DNA of 32,936 nucleotides from Peptococcaceae bacterium UBA2264 (GCA_002347475.1 DDXI01000044.1:1-32936); one strand, 5' to 3'; positions 24,123 through 32,766 are shown, counted from the stretch's first letter. Notes: generated from the letters alone by a model not told the origin. Numbers and translations are program-made.

Positions 24123-24150
24123 AAGGAGGAAATCGGCAGATTCCCTCCTT
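24123..24150 (-). terminator. Terminator-like hairpin between convergent genes
   Basis: AAGGAGG and CCTCCTT pair, with an inner AATC/GATT stem and GGCA loop. On the minus strand the stem is followed by a T-rich tract (ATTTTTTACTG), so it suits the leftward GH18 gene, although it lies about 110 bp beyond that stop. A second small hairpin AAGAC(CCG)GTCTT (near 24175), followed by a T-rich stretch, could serve the rightward gene. Confidence 0.55.
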
Positions 24151-24260
24151 AAAAATTACCCATCAGGTCAGGTTAAGACCCGGTCTTGTCTGTTCTGTTA
24201 TTATTTTTATTATTTTGTCCGTATTTTAGCTTAACCCAGTATTTCCACATTATCCTGGAT

Positions 24261-26282
24261 TCATCGCAGATGATTCTGCAGCAGGGGACAGAGTTGGTCA
24301 GTGGTTTCATTGTCAAGCCACATCAGGGACCAGGAACCAATACCGGCCAGACCATACTGGTCCAGTAAGGAAAGCTTGGAATCCCAACTCAAAAGGTCAT
24401 CGTAATAGACAGTGTGCTCAGCCATGGCGATGTCAGTATAAGTGTAGTAGGGTATGCCTACTGAGTCCGCACTGGTAGTTGAACGCTGGAGCGTGGCATT
24501 ATAAGTAGCAGTGGTTTTAAGAGCAGTACTTAAATTAATAGAAGTTTTCAGATAACCATCATCTGTTGCTGTCCAGTCCCGGCCGTAATAGGGAATACCC
24601 AGAAGCACTTTATTCATGGCTACGCCCTGACTTTTGGTATAATTAAGAACTTTTTTAACCCAGTCCAGGGGAGCAATGGGTCCGGGGGTAGAGGTACTGT
24701 AGTCGTAAGTCATAATATTCAGATAGTCCACGTTCTGGGCCAGCCGGGGATAATCAAATTCCTGATACCAGTCTACAGCTGAAGTGCGGGGCATGACGGC
24801 CATAGCCAGAATTTTGTTCTGAGCCTTAAGTTGGGGACTGAGTTCCTTGATGAACTGGGTAAGGTACGGTCCTGAATCATCGCTTAAACTTTCGAAATCA
24901 ATCACAATTCCGTCACTGCCTGTTTCCCGCAGCATTTGGACCAGCCCGCTGATTAGTTTGCCTCGGGCGGCCTTGCTGGCCAGCAGGGAGTCCAAAGCTG
25001 CCTTGTTCTCTGCGCTCCATCCGGAAGCGATCATCGGCAAGACTTTCAAACCACGGGCTTGGGCTGCTTTGACCAGCAGGCCATAATCGCTGCTGCTCAT
25101 ATCTTTGACTCCGGAAAAGGAACCATCGGCAGCGGTCTGACTGTCCGGGATATTATTAAGCTGGTACCAGTTAGGGGAGATGAAATCGATGCAGTTGGCG
25201 GCTTTTTCAGGAAGCAGACTCAGTTGGCTTTGATAGGCAGCATGATTGTAAGCCTGCCAATAGTGCAGGGAAATGCGGGGAGTGAGGGAACCTGTCCGGA
25301 TAATGCTTTCTGTCCCATAGGGTATTAAGGCATAGCCTCCGAAAACGGTAATATGTTTGATCTGCGGACGCAGGGTATCTAAATAAGCGGCGGTCTGCTC
25401 CGGGATTGTTTCATCCTGGATCAAAAATATCGGCTGGTTTTGCCGGGCAGCTAAAACAGCTCCGGCCAAAGCATCGGGGTAGTTTTCCCCGGTGGCGATA
25501 AATATTCCGGTCCGCTCATGATCCAAAGACTGAATGACTTTGAGATTGGTCTGATAACGGTCAGCACCTTCGAGGCGCCCGGTTTCATAGCCCTGAGCTT
25601 GCAGGGCGTTTTCTACGGCAACACCGACCACACCCGTACCGCCGACAATTGTTATTTTTTTGATTTTCAATTCGGCCAGAATTTTAGCTGTTTCACCTGG
25701 CAGGCTGTTGACGTCAGTCATCAGTATCGGAATATTGTGGGCAGCCGCATAGGAAGAGATGCTCAGGGCATCGGCGAATTTATAACCGCTTACCAAAAAA
25801 GCTTCGGTCTCCGGGGCTCCCGTCAGGCGGGCAATGCTGGCAGCAGTGCCGTAACGGTCTGCCCCCTGCAACCGCTGAAAACTGATTTTCAGAGCAGCAA
25901 GTTTGCTTTCAATGGCTGTCGATAAGGCTGCCTGGGCTCCCAGGAGGTAAACCCGGGTTGCCCCCAGGCGCTGAATCTCGGCTTGCACCTCGGGCAGGAG
26001 GGAGCCGGGTTCTGTCAGTAAAAGCGGGGCCTGCATTTGTTGGGCCAGCACCGCTCCGGCCAGGGCATCCGGAAAATTATCTCCCCGGGCCAGAATTACA
26101 TTGTCGGCCTCTGTCCAGCCTGCCTGTGAGATTTGAAGAGCGGTGAGGTAGCGGTTTGAACCGGCCAGACGGGTCGGATAAGTTTCCGGGGCAGATTCGG
26201 CCTGTACTATAAAGGGAATTTGGGACATGAGCAAAAGGGCGCTTAGAAGAGCGCTTGTTAGGATCAGGACTGATTTACGCAT
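24261..26282 (-). CDS. Secreted GH18-family glycosidase with three N-terminal CWB2 repeats
   Basis: A 673-residue exported protein. Residues 1-28 are a signal peptide ending near IVQA. Three CWB2 repeats start at residues 38 (RLAGSNRYLTAL), 137 (RLQGADRYGTAA) and 236 (RLEGADRYQTNL). A glycoside hydrolase 18 domain of the YaaH/spore-cortex-enzyme type follows, about 335-670. DGIVIDFE (457-464) is the GH18 active-site strand with the catalytic Glu at 464, followed by MTYDYS and GIPYYGRDW. GH18 enzymes of this subgroup act on GlcNAc-containing polymers, including peptidoglycan. It is leftward and convergent with the transglycosylase gene. AGAAGGG stands about 12 bp before the ATG. Here the CWB2 block is N-terminal, unlike in the transglycosylase and protease. 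Confidence 0.92.
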   Translation of the reverse strand: MRKSVLILTSALLSALLLMSQIPFIVQAESAPETYPTRLAGSNRYLTALQISQAGWTEADNVILARGDNFPDALAGAVLAQQMQAPLLLTEPGSLLPEVQAEIQRLGATRVYLLGAQAALSTAIESKLAALKISFQRLQGADRYGTAASIARLTGAPETEAFLVSGYKFADALSISSYAAAHNIPILMTDVNSLPGETAKILAELKIKKITIVGGTGVVGVAVENALQAQGYETGRLEGADRYQTNLKVIQSLDHERTGIFIATGENYPDALAGAVLAARQNQPIFLIQDETIPEQTAAYLDTLRPQIKHITVFGGYALIPYGTESIIRTGSLTPRISLHYWQAYNHAAYQSQLSLLPEKAANCIDFISPNWYQLNNIPDSQTAADGSFSGVKDMSSSDYGLLVKAAQARGLKVLPMIASGWSAENKAALDSLLASKAARGKLISGLVQMLRETGSDGIVIDFESLSDDSGPYLTQFIKELSPQLKAQNKILAMAVMPRTSAVDWYQEFDYPRLAQNVDYLNIMTYDYSTSTPGPIAPLDWVKKVLNYTKSQGVAMNKVLLGIPYYGRDWTATDDGYLKTSINLSTALKTTATYNATLQRSTTSADSVGIPYYTYTDIAMAEHTVYYDDLLSWDSKLSLLDQYGLAGIGSWSLMWLDNETTDQLCPLLQNHLR

Positions 26283-26341
26283 AGCTATCGGGATCCCTTC
26301 TTTTAATTTTTACTGCTGCAAGCATATTTATATTTATTGTA

Positions 26342-26371
26342 ATTATAGCAGGTGTTTTATTATATTAGAAA
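26342..26371 (-). promoter_or_regulatory. Extended -10 promoter for the GH18 gene
   Basis: On the minus strand TGCTATAAT is a perfect TGn plus consensus -10 (TATAAT is the complement of 26342-26347). An 18-bp spacer separates it from TTTCTA (complement of 26366-26371), a weak -35. The start of transcription would be about 50 nt before the ATG. Confidence 0.6.
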
Positions 26372-26454
26372 CAAATTCAGCCAATCCTCTTCCCCTTCTT
26401 TTTTATTAAGTATTGAAGCAATTTCACAATACTGAAAAATAATTTTATGGTACA

Positions 26455-26490
26455 ACATATAGATCAATCTATTGTTAATATACTATATGT
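26455..26490. promoter_or_regulatory. Nested dyad-symmetry element
   Basis: ACATATAG (26455-26462) and CTATATGT (26483-26490) are inverted repeats, and inside the left part ATAGAT-CA-ATCTAT (26459-26472) is a second dyad. Position between two divergent genes suits a shared operator, but A+T-rich sequence makes chance dyads common. Confidence 0.3.
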
Positions 26491-26587
26491 CGCAGCAATA
26501 ATCCCAAAATGGCTTTTGTGAAATTGATTCCATTATTAAAATAATATAGAAAAAAATCCACACAGACGGGCCAGTACCAGTAGAGGA

Positions 26588-26645
26588 AGTGCCCTGTAAT
26601 TGTCGAATATCTAAGATATCCCAAAGACAGAGAAGAAAGGGCACT
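26588..26645 (+). promoter_or_regulatory. Leader hairpin overlapping the ribosome-binding site
   Basis: AGTGCCCT (26588-26595) pairs perfectly with AGGGCACT (26638-26645). Inner stems TGTC/GACA and ATATC-TAA-GATAT can stack inside. The 3' arm includes part of the AGAAAGG Shine-Dalgarno of the protease gene and lies 3 bases before its ATG, so pairing would hinder translation initiation. Confidence 0.5.
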
Positions 26646-26648
26646 GCA

Positions 26649-29198
26649 ATGAATAATAAAAAGACAGCCTTCCTACTTTTTTTGATCTTGCTGGGCAGCA
26701 TGCTCTGCAGACCGCTTTCCCTGTCTGACCGCTTGAATTTACCTGCCGTCCAGGCAAAGGATACCGGAAGCCAGACAAACAGTCGGCCGCCGGAAATTGC
26801 CCGGCAAATTATTGTTCGCCTGCAAGATGGGGAAGCGGAAACGCTTGCTGCTCAGGTCGGAGCCCAGGTTATCAAAAAGGGGCCGCTGAATTATGTGACT
26901 CTGGCCATACCGGCCGGAGAAAATCCTGAGGAAATTATCAGGCAATTACGTAAAGAAGAGGAAGTTATCAGCGCGGAAAGAAATCGCCGGAAAAAAATCG
27001 CTGCAATTGCTTCCGGAAAAGCAGATCTTTCTGCTGAGGCAGATGAACCCATGTATTCCCAGGAATACAATCTGAATATTGGCCGGGTACCGCAAGCCTG
27101 GGCTGACGGGGCTGCGGGAGAAGGGATCACCATTGCCATTGTGGATACGGGGGTTGATCTGAACCATCCTGATTTGAAAGGAAATCTGGTACCCGGGTAT
27201 AACGCTATTATGGACAGTACTGCTCCTGGCATGGCCCAGGATGATAATGGGCATGGAACCCATGTGGCTGGGATTGCGGCTGCGCAGCTCAATGACAGCG
27301 GCATCGTCGGAGTGGCTTATAAGGCCAAAATCATGCCGATCAAAGCCATGGATAAGAGCGGGGAAGGTGCCGACGATATTATTGCTGCCGGAATTGTCTG
27401 GGCTGCTGACCACGGGGCCAGGATCGTTAACCTAAGCCTTGGTTCAGATACCGAAACAGCTGTCCTCAGGAGTGCAGTCGAATATGCTCAGGAAAAAGGG
27501 GTCCTGGTGGTTGCTGCTGCCGGTAATTTCGATCCGCCCAAGCAGAGTAACCCGGGTATCAATTATCCGGCCTCCTATCCCCAGGTTTTAGCGGTAACCG
27601 CTACCGATGCTGACGATCAGATAGCCGCCCTTTCAGCAACCGGGCCGGAATGTGTGCTGGCTGCCCCGGGCATGAATATAATCAGCGATTATTGGAGTAA
27701 AGAGGAAGGTTCGACCTACGCTGCTGCCGACGGAACCTCGATGGCTTCTTCCTTTGTAGTAGGTGTTGCTGCTCTGATTTGGAGCAAACATCCGGACTGG
27801 ACAGCAGAGCAGGTCAAACTGGCCTTGGCCAAGGGAGCAGAGGATTTGGGCAGCCCGGGCCGGGATGATGAATATGGTTTTGGCCGGGTGGATGCGGATC
27901 TCTCTCTTCATATAAATGATGCCCTCAAATCCCTGGCTTCTCCGGCTGAGGTCTCGGTTCGGGGGGCCTCGGTCCGGGGGACTGCGGACAGCGGGACCGC
28001 TTTACTCGTTCCGGCCCGGGCCTTCCCCCAAAATATGACAGTTGAAGTGAGTCAGGCCGAATCACCGCAAAAACTGCCGGAAGGTGTCCTTGCCGGCGGC
28101 GGAGCCTTTGCTGTGGAATTTACAGGTAATCCGCAGAAAATATTGACCCTGGCTGTCCAGGCCCAGATACCGGCTGCAGGGGCAGAACTTTTGGGCTATA
28201 TCTATCGTTGGTCCGGTTCGCGTTGGATTCGGGTAGGCGGAGGTGTCGCTTCCCAGGAAGTCAGGGCTGGTATTTACAAAGCAGGCCTCTATCAGGTTGG
28301 TTATAGTCCAATCCCTGCGGCAAGCAGGATTGCCGGAGCTAATCGCCGGGAAACAGCCATCAAGATAGCCCAGGCAGCCTATCCGGCGGGGACTGATACT
28401 GTTTTCCTGAGCCGGGAGGATGATTTCCCGGATGCCTTAGCTGCTGTGCCTCTGGCTTATAAGGAACAGGCCCCGATTTTGCTGACGGATTCCCAGGATC
28501 TTTCAGCCGAGGTTCTGGCAGAGATCGATCGTTTGGCAGCCAGGGAGGTGATCCTTCTGGGGGGAACAGGCGCCATCTCTGAGCAGGTCAAGAATCAGCT
28601 GAGTGCTCAGGGATATCCGGTGCGACGTATTGGGGGGCCGAATCGTTATGCTACGGCTGCTGCTTTGGCTGAAACCCTGGGCACAACACACAAGGCCGTT
28701 GTGGTTAACGGCGAAAACTATCCTGATGCCCTGGCGATTGCTGCGCAGGCTGCCCTGCAGGGAGAACCGCTTCTATTGACTGCTGATCAGCTCTTGCCTT
28801 CCGAAACAGACCTTGTTTTACGGCGACTTTCCGTAGCAGAAACTCTTGTAATCGGGGGAGAGGCCCGGATATCCTCTTTTATTTGCCGCCGGTTGCCCGG
28901 CGCTCAGCGGCTGGCAGGGTCTGATCGTTATGAAACTGCAGCCGGGATTTTGGCCCTTTACCCTGTGGCAGGTCCCCTGGTTTATCTGGCCACAGGCGAA
29001 GATTATCCTGATGCCCTGACAGGCGGTTTGCTGGCTGCCCTGCAGAGCACAACCATTATTCTGCTTTCTCCCGCTGGGCCAACAGCTTCTTTTAGGGAAA
29101 TAATACAGGCGTGGCAAGATATGAAAGCCCTGGCCCTGGGTGGACAAGATGTGATTTCAGACAAGATCCTGGAGACCATTCAGGCCCTGATCCACTGA
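26649..29198 (+). CDS. Secreted subtilisin-like serine protease (S8) with three CWB2 repeats
   Basis: An 849-residue exported protease. Residues 1-36 are a signal peptide; about 50-115 look like an I9-type propeptide (IIVRLQDGEAETLAAQVG). The S8 catalytic domain (about 140-425) has the triad Asp166 (IVDTGVDLNHPDL), His202 (NGHGTHVAGIAA) and Ser364 (DGTSMASSF), with the oxyanion Asn293 (AAGNF). Residues 430-555 form a spacer domain of beta type. CWB2 repeats begin at 560 (RIAGANRRETAI), 660 (RIGGPNRYATAA) and 754 (RLAGSDRYETAA). The open frame starts upstream at 26589, but the ATG at 26649 follows GAAAGG and begins the signal peptide. It resembles wall-anchored proteases that process surface proteins; its neighbour, the S-layer-like protein, is a possible substrate (inference). 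Confidence 0.93.
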   Translation: MNNKKTAFLLFLILLGSMLCRPLSLSDRLNLPAVQAKDTGSQTNSRPPEIARQIIVRLQDGEAETLAAQVGAQVIKKGPLNYVTLAIPAGENPEEIIRQLRKEEEVISAERNRRKKIAAIASGKADLSAEADEPMYSQEYNLNIGRVPQAWADGAAGEGITIAIVDTGVDLNHPDLKGNLVPGYNAIMDSTAPGMAQDDNGHGTHVAGIAAAQLNDSGIVGVAYKAKIMPIKAMDKSGEGADDIIAAGIVWAADHGARIVNLSLGSDTETAVLRSAVEYAQEKGVLVVAAAGNFDPPKQSNPGINYPASYPQVLAVTATDADDQIAALSATGPECVLAAPGMNIISDYWSKEEGSTYAAADGTSMASSFVVGVAALIWSKHPDWTAEQVKLALAKGAEDLGSPGRDDEYGFGRVDADLSLHINDALKSLASPAEVSVRGASVRGTADSGTALLVPARAFPQNMTVEVSQAESPQKLPEGVLAGGGAFAVEFTGNPQKILTLAVQAQIPAAGAELLGYIYRWSGSRWIRVGGGVASQEVRAGIYKAGLYQVGYSPIPAASRIAGANRRETAIKIAQAAYPAGTDTVFLSREDDFPDALAAVPLAYKEQAPILLTDSQDLSAEVLAEIDRLAAREVILLGGTGAISEQVKNQLSAQGYPVRRIGGPNRYATAAALAETLGTTHKAVVVNGENYPDALAIAAQAALQGEPLLLTADQLLPSETDLVLRRLSVAETLVIGGEARISSFICRRLPGAQRLAGSDRYETAAGILALYPVAGPLVYLATGEDYPDALTGGLLAALQSTTIILLSPAGPTASFREIIQAWQDMKALALGGQDVISDKILETIQALIH

Positions 29199-29537
29199 CA
29201 GGAAGTAAAAGATTGGAACTTTTGCTTAAACTATTGCTGCAGCAGGGAGGATTTATTGTCAGTTCGTCGAACCATTATTAGGATTGTGGAACTATTGCGG
29301 AATCAGAACTCTGCGGGAGGTTTGGACAGGCGGCTTAAAGGCAGCCGGAGCAACCTGCCAGGGGATTCCGGCCTTTGAAAAGAACTGAATTATAACGGAT
29401 TTGGTTATAGGCAGATCCGCTTTCCCGGCAGGACTGGTATATTAGGACTATGTTCCTGGGAAAAAAGAACCTCTTTGAGAATTCTTATGGAATTCTTGAT
29501 AAAAAACACTGGAAAAATAGTGGTTTATGCTTTAAAA

Positions 29538-29566
29538 TTGTAATTATGATCAGCAAGGAATATTAT
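29538..29566 (+). promoter_or_regulatory. Candidate promoter of the S-layer-like gene
   Basis: TTGTAA (29538-29543), a 17-bp spacer and TATTAT (29561-29566). Transcription would begin near 29573, giving an unusually long 5' leader of about 345 nt, as often seen for abundant surface-layer proteins. Confidence 0.5.
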
Positions 29567-29610
29567 GGGAGTGTTTCCTTTACAATATTTTGTGAATTTT
29601 TTTAAAAAGT

Positions 29611-29645
29611 CTTCAAACAGGCAGGGATATCTGCCTGCCTGAAGA
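29611..29645 (+). other. Leader hairpin A
   Basis: CTTCA and CAGGCAG (29611-29624) pair with CTGCCTG and TGAAG (29631-29645), giving a 12-bp stem with a 2x2 internal loop and a GGATAT loop. A stable stem near the 5' end of a leader can protect mRNA from exonucleases. Confidence 0.55.
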
Positions 29646-29659
29646 ATATCTCTAATGGA

Positions 29660-29687
29660 TGAAAAAACCTTAACCAGGTTTATTCAT
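29660..29687 (+). other. Leader hairpin B
   Basis: TGAA-A-AAACCT (from about 29660) pairs with AGGTTT-A-TTCA (to about 29687) around TAACC, with one A/A mismatch. It lies between hairpin A and the switch-like element. Confidence 0.45.
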
Positions 29688-29699
29688 TATATTTCAGCA

Positions 29700-29788
29700 G
29701 TCTAAAGGGTAAGCCACCCCTACTTTAGGGGGGACGCCCCCGTTTTCCAAGCGGGTGGGTGCCTTTAGATATTGCGCAATGTCTAAAG
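29700..29788 (+). promoter_or_regulatory. Candidate riboswitch-like leader element
   Basis: TCTAAAGG (29701-29708) can pair with CCTTTAGA (29762-29769), closing a domain in which AGCCACCC can pair with GGGTGGGT, and CCCCTA(CTT)TAGGGG forms an inner hairpin. GGGGG-GACG-CCCCC is an alternative to that inner hairpin. The closing strand CTTTAGA can instead pair with TCTAAAG at 29782-29788, forming a stem of about 11 bp (one T-G pair) with a GCGC loop. Mutually exclusive pairings of this kind are a hallmark of ligand- or protein-sensing leaders. No known riboswitch was recognised. A local GGGTAAGCC...GGACGC order is faintly reminiscent of the GEMM-I (cyclic di-GMP) core, but the CAAAGC and GNRA elements are missing. 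Confidence 0.5.
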
Positions 29789-29919
29789 AATATACGGAAA
29801 TTTAAGGGGGTGAGGGATTAACAGGACAACGCAGGTGAGGAGATTTGGGCGTAAAATTTGAGAAGCCTTGCTCCGTAGACAAAATCAAATACCAAACGAA
29901 AGAGAGGAGATCTACCTAC

Positions 29920-32715
29920 ATGAGAAAAATGAAAAAGACTTTGGCCTTATTAGCTATCGTTGCCATGGTTCTGACTATGGTTCCGATGCAAGTATTTGCT
30001 GCTGACAGCACACGCTTGGCCGGAGCCGACCGTATCGCGACTGCTATCGCCATCGCTGATGCCTTTGGACCTGCCGACACAGTAATTCTTGCTCCGGCTG
30101 ATAATCGTAACCTCGTTGATTCCCTGGCTGTGGCCCCCCTGGCCGGAAAAGTCAGCCCTGTCTACTTAACTTTTAAGAATTCCCTGGATGCTGCTGTTAA
30201 AGCTAAACTCAGCGGCAAAAAAGTAATCGCTATCGGTGCTATTTCCGATGCAGTGATTGCTGACGCTCAAACTGTTGCCACTTCTGTGGAAAAAGTTTCC
30301 GGTGCTGACCGCATAGCAACCAGTGACCTTATCAATGCTAAATTAACTGCTCCTGCCGGCACTTTTGTAGTTGGTTACTATGCTATCCCCGATGCCCTGT
30401 CTGTAGCTTCCTTTGCTGCAGCCAACAATTATGCTATCGTTATAACTAATCCTGATGGCAGTTTTGATGCCTCAAAAATTAAGGGTTCCAAAACTTATCT
30501 TCTTGGCGGTCCAACTCTGGTTAAAGATATGGCTGGCGTTACCGCTACCCGTTTATATGGACCCGACCGGTTTGATACCAACGTGGAAGTAGTGAAAGCC
30601 CTGACCTATTCTTATGATAAAGTCTATCTTGCCAATGGCATAAGCCTGGTTGACGCTCTGGCTGGTGCTCCCCTGGCTGCCAAAACTAATTCCCCCATTC
30701 TCCTGACTGACAATGTCACAGTTAAAGCTGCCAGCGTAGTTAGTACCAAAATGAATGCTGCCAGTGTGGTTGTCGCTCTCGGCGGTACTGGTGTTGTCAG
30801 TGACAGTGTTGTAGCTCAGGTTGAATACGTTTCTACAACTTTTGAAGTTGTAAATGTAACAGTCAATGACGCTACTCATCTGAAAGTTGTTTATTCTCAG
30901 AAATTAGATGAAGGCACTGCAGAAGACACCGATAATTATGAAATCGAAGATACTGACGTAAAAAAAGCTGTACTTCAGCCTGACGGAATTACTGTCATAG
31001 TAGAAATTGAAGAAGATGATGCATTTACCAACGATCCGGATGATGATTACACTGTAAAAATCACGGATGTTGAAAATGAAGACGGCGACGTAGTGGTTGC
31101 TTACAAACAAATTCTTGCACTTTATGACAACGTTAAGCCCGAGGTTGACTCAATTGACCTCACAGACAGAGACACTCTGGAAATCACTTTCAGTGAAAAT
31201 GTCTCTGAAGCCAGTGCTGAAAATGAGTCCAACATAGAAATACTGGATGAAGATGACAGTTCTGTTAATGTAACCTTAGAGAGAGATGCTGATGATCACT
31301 ATGTCGTTTTAGTAACAGATCTTGCTGGGCTAGACGAAGGTGAATACACACTCTCCATTAAAAATGTTAAAGACTTAGCCGGCAACAGGATTGATGCTTA
31401 CGAAGAAGAATTTGATCTTGAAGAAGACAATACTGATCCTGATGTTGTGTCAGTTAAAGCGGTAAGTGTAACAACACTTAAGGTCACCTTCGATGAACCG
31501 GTTCGTGATACATTTGATGCAGAGATTGCAGCCTTAGCCCCCTCAAATCCAACCATAGAAGTAGTTGATGGAACAAATGACAAGGCCTATTATCTCGATT
31601 TTGAAGCCTCCGCCCCGGATGAAGATACCTCATATAAAATTGTCATCTCCGACTATGAAGACAAGTCCGGAAATGTTGGTGATGATTACACTAAATTTGT
31701 TAAATTCAAAGACGTTGCTCCAACACTCGAATCTACCGAAGGGGAAATCGAATCAGTAGCCGGAGACAAATATGCTGTATTTACATTTGATGTGGATGTT
31801 AACGGCAGCATTGACCTGGTTAACGATTTGGAGGATGTTATCTTTATCGATGAAGACGGCGATGAAATTGTACTTGATTCCATCGACAATAATGACATCT
31901 ATGATTCAGATGGTTTAGACATCGATGACAACCAGTTCGCCATTGCTTTGGCAAACCTTGATAAAGGTGAATATACTGTCACCTTACCTGAAGGTTTTGC
32001 TACAGTTAAAGGTGCTCAATCAGAAGAAGTTGACGTAACATTCGAAGTAACAACTGAAGAAGAAGCCGACGTTAATGTAGATGATATCGATACTGGTTCT
32101 GATGACACTGATAATATCTACTATGTATACTTCACCGACGAAGTAGGTTCCTCAGCTCTCGATGTTGACAACTATGAACTCGACGGAGATGCTGTATTCA
32201 GTAATGCAGCATTCACCAGTACCGACAAAGACGCAGTTAAATTAACTGTCAGAGCCGGAGCTCTCGATTATGCTGACTATAAGGTGCTGGATGACGACTT
32301 CAGATTAGTTATTGAAGGTATTCAAGATACCAACGGTAATGATGTTGAAGAATGGGATTCTTATGAAGACGGTAATTATGACGCAGCAGACGACTTCCGT
32401 TTCTATGAAACAACAGGACCCGATGTTGAGGATGCTGTAATAGAAGATCTGGAGACTATTACTGTTTACTTCGACGAAGATATCGCTAACACCGGAGACA
32501 TTGATGAAGACGACTTCAAGGTTACTGTCGATGGTGATGAAGTTGATATTGACTCTGTGACCATGGTTGACGCTTCTACCTGGACCTTACATCTTGATGA
32601 TGAAATTGATCCTGACTACGACAAAGTCAGAGCTGGAACTTCAGCAGACTTTGACGGCGAAGATCAGTATGGTAATGAAGGTAGAACAAACAGACTCGTA
32701 ACAGCAGACATTTAA
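29920..32715 (+). CDS. S-layer-like protein: three CWB2 repeats plus a highly acidic Ig-like array
   Basis: A 931-residue exported protein. Residues 1-27 are a signal peptide (MRKMKKTLALLAIVAMV, cleavage after VFA). Three CWB2 repeats occupy about 32-305, starting RLAGADRIATAI, KVSGADRIATSD and RLYGPDRFDTNV. From about 307 onward come repeated SbsA/Big_5-like Ig modules (LKVVYSQKLDE, LEITFSENVSE, LKVTFDEPVRD, with 'KDLAGN'- and 'DKSGN'-type turns), extremely rich in Asp and Glu and poor in Lys/Arg in many stretches. The likely role is a major surface-array protein held by CWB2 to the wall polymer, possibly stabilised by calcium (inference). The open frame reaches a TTG at 29845, but the ATG at 29920 follows GAGGAG and starts the signal peptide. 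Codon use is more A/T-ending than in the glycan genes, as in highly expressed genes. A terminator follows. Confidence 0.92.
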   Translation: MRKMKKTLALLAIVAMVLTMVPMQVFAADSTRLAGADRIATAIAIADAFGPADTVILAPADNRNLVDSLAVAPLAGKVSPVYLTFKNSLDAAVKAKLSGKKVIAIGAISDAVIADAQTVATSVEKVSGADRIATSDLINAKLTAPAGTFVVGYYAIPDALSVASFAAANNYAIVITNPDGSFDASKIKGSKTYLLGGPTLVKDMAGVTATRLYGPDRFDTNVEVVKALTYSYDKVYLANGISLVDALAGAPLAAKTNSPILLTDNVTVKAASVVSTKMNAASVVVALGGTGVVSDSVVAQVEYVSTTFEVVNVTVNDATHLKVVYSQKLDEGTAEDTDNYEIEDTDVKKAVLQPDGITVIVEIEEDDAFTNDPDDDYTVKITDVENEDGDVVVAYKQILALYDNVKPEVDSIDLTDRDTLEITFSENVSEASAENESNIEILDEDDSSVNVTLERDADDHYVVLVTDLAGLDEGEYTLSIKNVKDLAGNRIDAYEEEFDLEEDNTDPDVVSVKAVSVTTLKVTFDEPVRDTFDAEIAALAPSNPTIEVVDGTNDKAYYLDFEASAPDEDTSYKIVISDYEDKSGNVGDDYTKFVKFKDVAPTLESTEGEIESVAGDKYAVFTFDVDVNGSIDLVNDLEDVIFIDEDGDEIVLDSIDNNDIYDSDGLDIDDNQFAIALANLDKGEYTVTLPEGFATVKGAQSEEVDVTFEVTTEEEADVNVDDIDTGSDDTDNIYYVYFTDEVGSSALDVDNYELDGDAVFSNAAFTSTDKDAVKLTVRAGALDYADYKVLDDDFRLVIEGIQDTNGNDVEEWDSYEDGNYDAADDFRFYETTGPDVEDAVIEDLETITVYFDEDIANTGDIDEDDFKVTVDGDEVDIDSVTMVDASTWTLHLDDEIDPDYDKVRAGTSADFDGEDQYGNEGRTNRLVTADI

Positions 32716-32766
32716 CAGCAGAAATATTGAGACGCAAATTTAAAGAAGCAACGAAAAAATTAGTTG

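Larger units (their letters stand above)
26283..26648. other. A+T-rich divergent promoter region
   Basis: No gene was found in these 366 bases. They hold a leftward extended -10 promoter (26342-26371), nested dyads at 26455-26490, a possible rightward TTGATT / TATAGA promoter with a short 15-bp spacer near 26523-26549, and a leader hairpin that overlaps the protease ribosome-binding site (26588-26645). Confidence 0.6.
29199..29919. other. Long non-coding interval and leader of the S-layer-like gene
   Basis: No credible gene was found in these 721 bases. After the protease stop, AAAGGC (29337-29342) and GCCTTT (29371-29376) close a hairpin that might end the protease transcript, although no U-run follows. 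AGAATTC-TTATG-GAATTCT (near 29479-29497) is a small dyad. A promoter (29538-29566) is followed by a leader of about 345 nt with hairpins at 29611-29645, 29660-29687 and the switch-like element at 29700-29788. The Shine-Dalgarno GAGGAG (29904-29909) comes last. Confidence 0.65.

Noticed and set aside
26523..26549. Promoter TTGATT / TATAGA for the protease gene
   Set aside because: The 15-bp spacer is short and A+T-rich sequence yields many such matches, so it is mentioned only as a possibility.
29700..29788. Assignment of the leader as a cyclic di-GMP (GEMM-I) riboswitch
   Set aside because: Only short local resemblance; the conserved CAAAGC segment, GNRA tetraloop and its receptor were not found, so it is left as an unclassified element.
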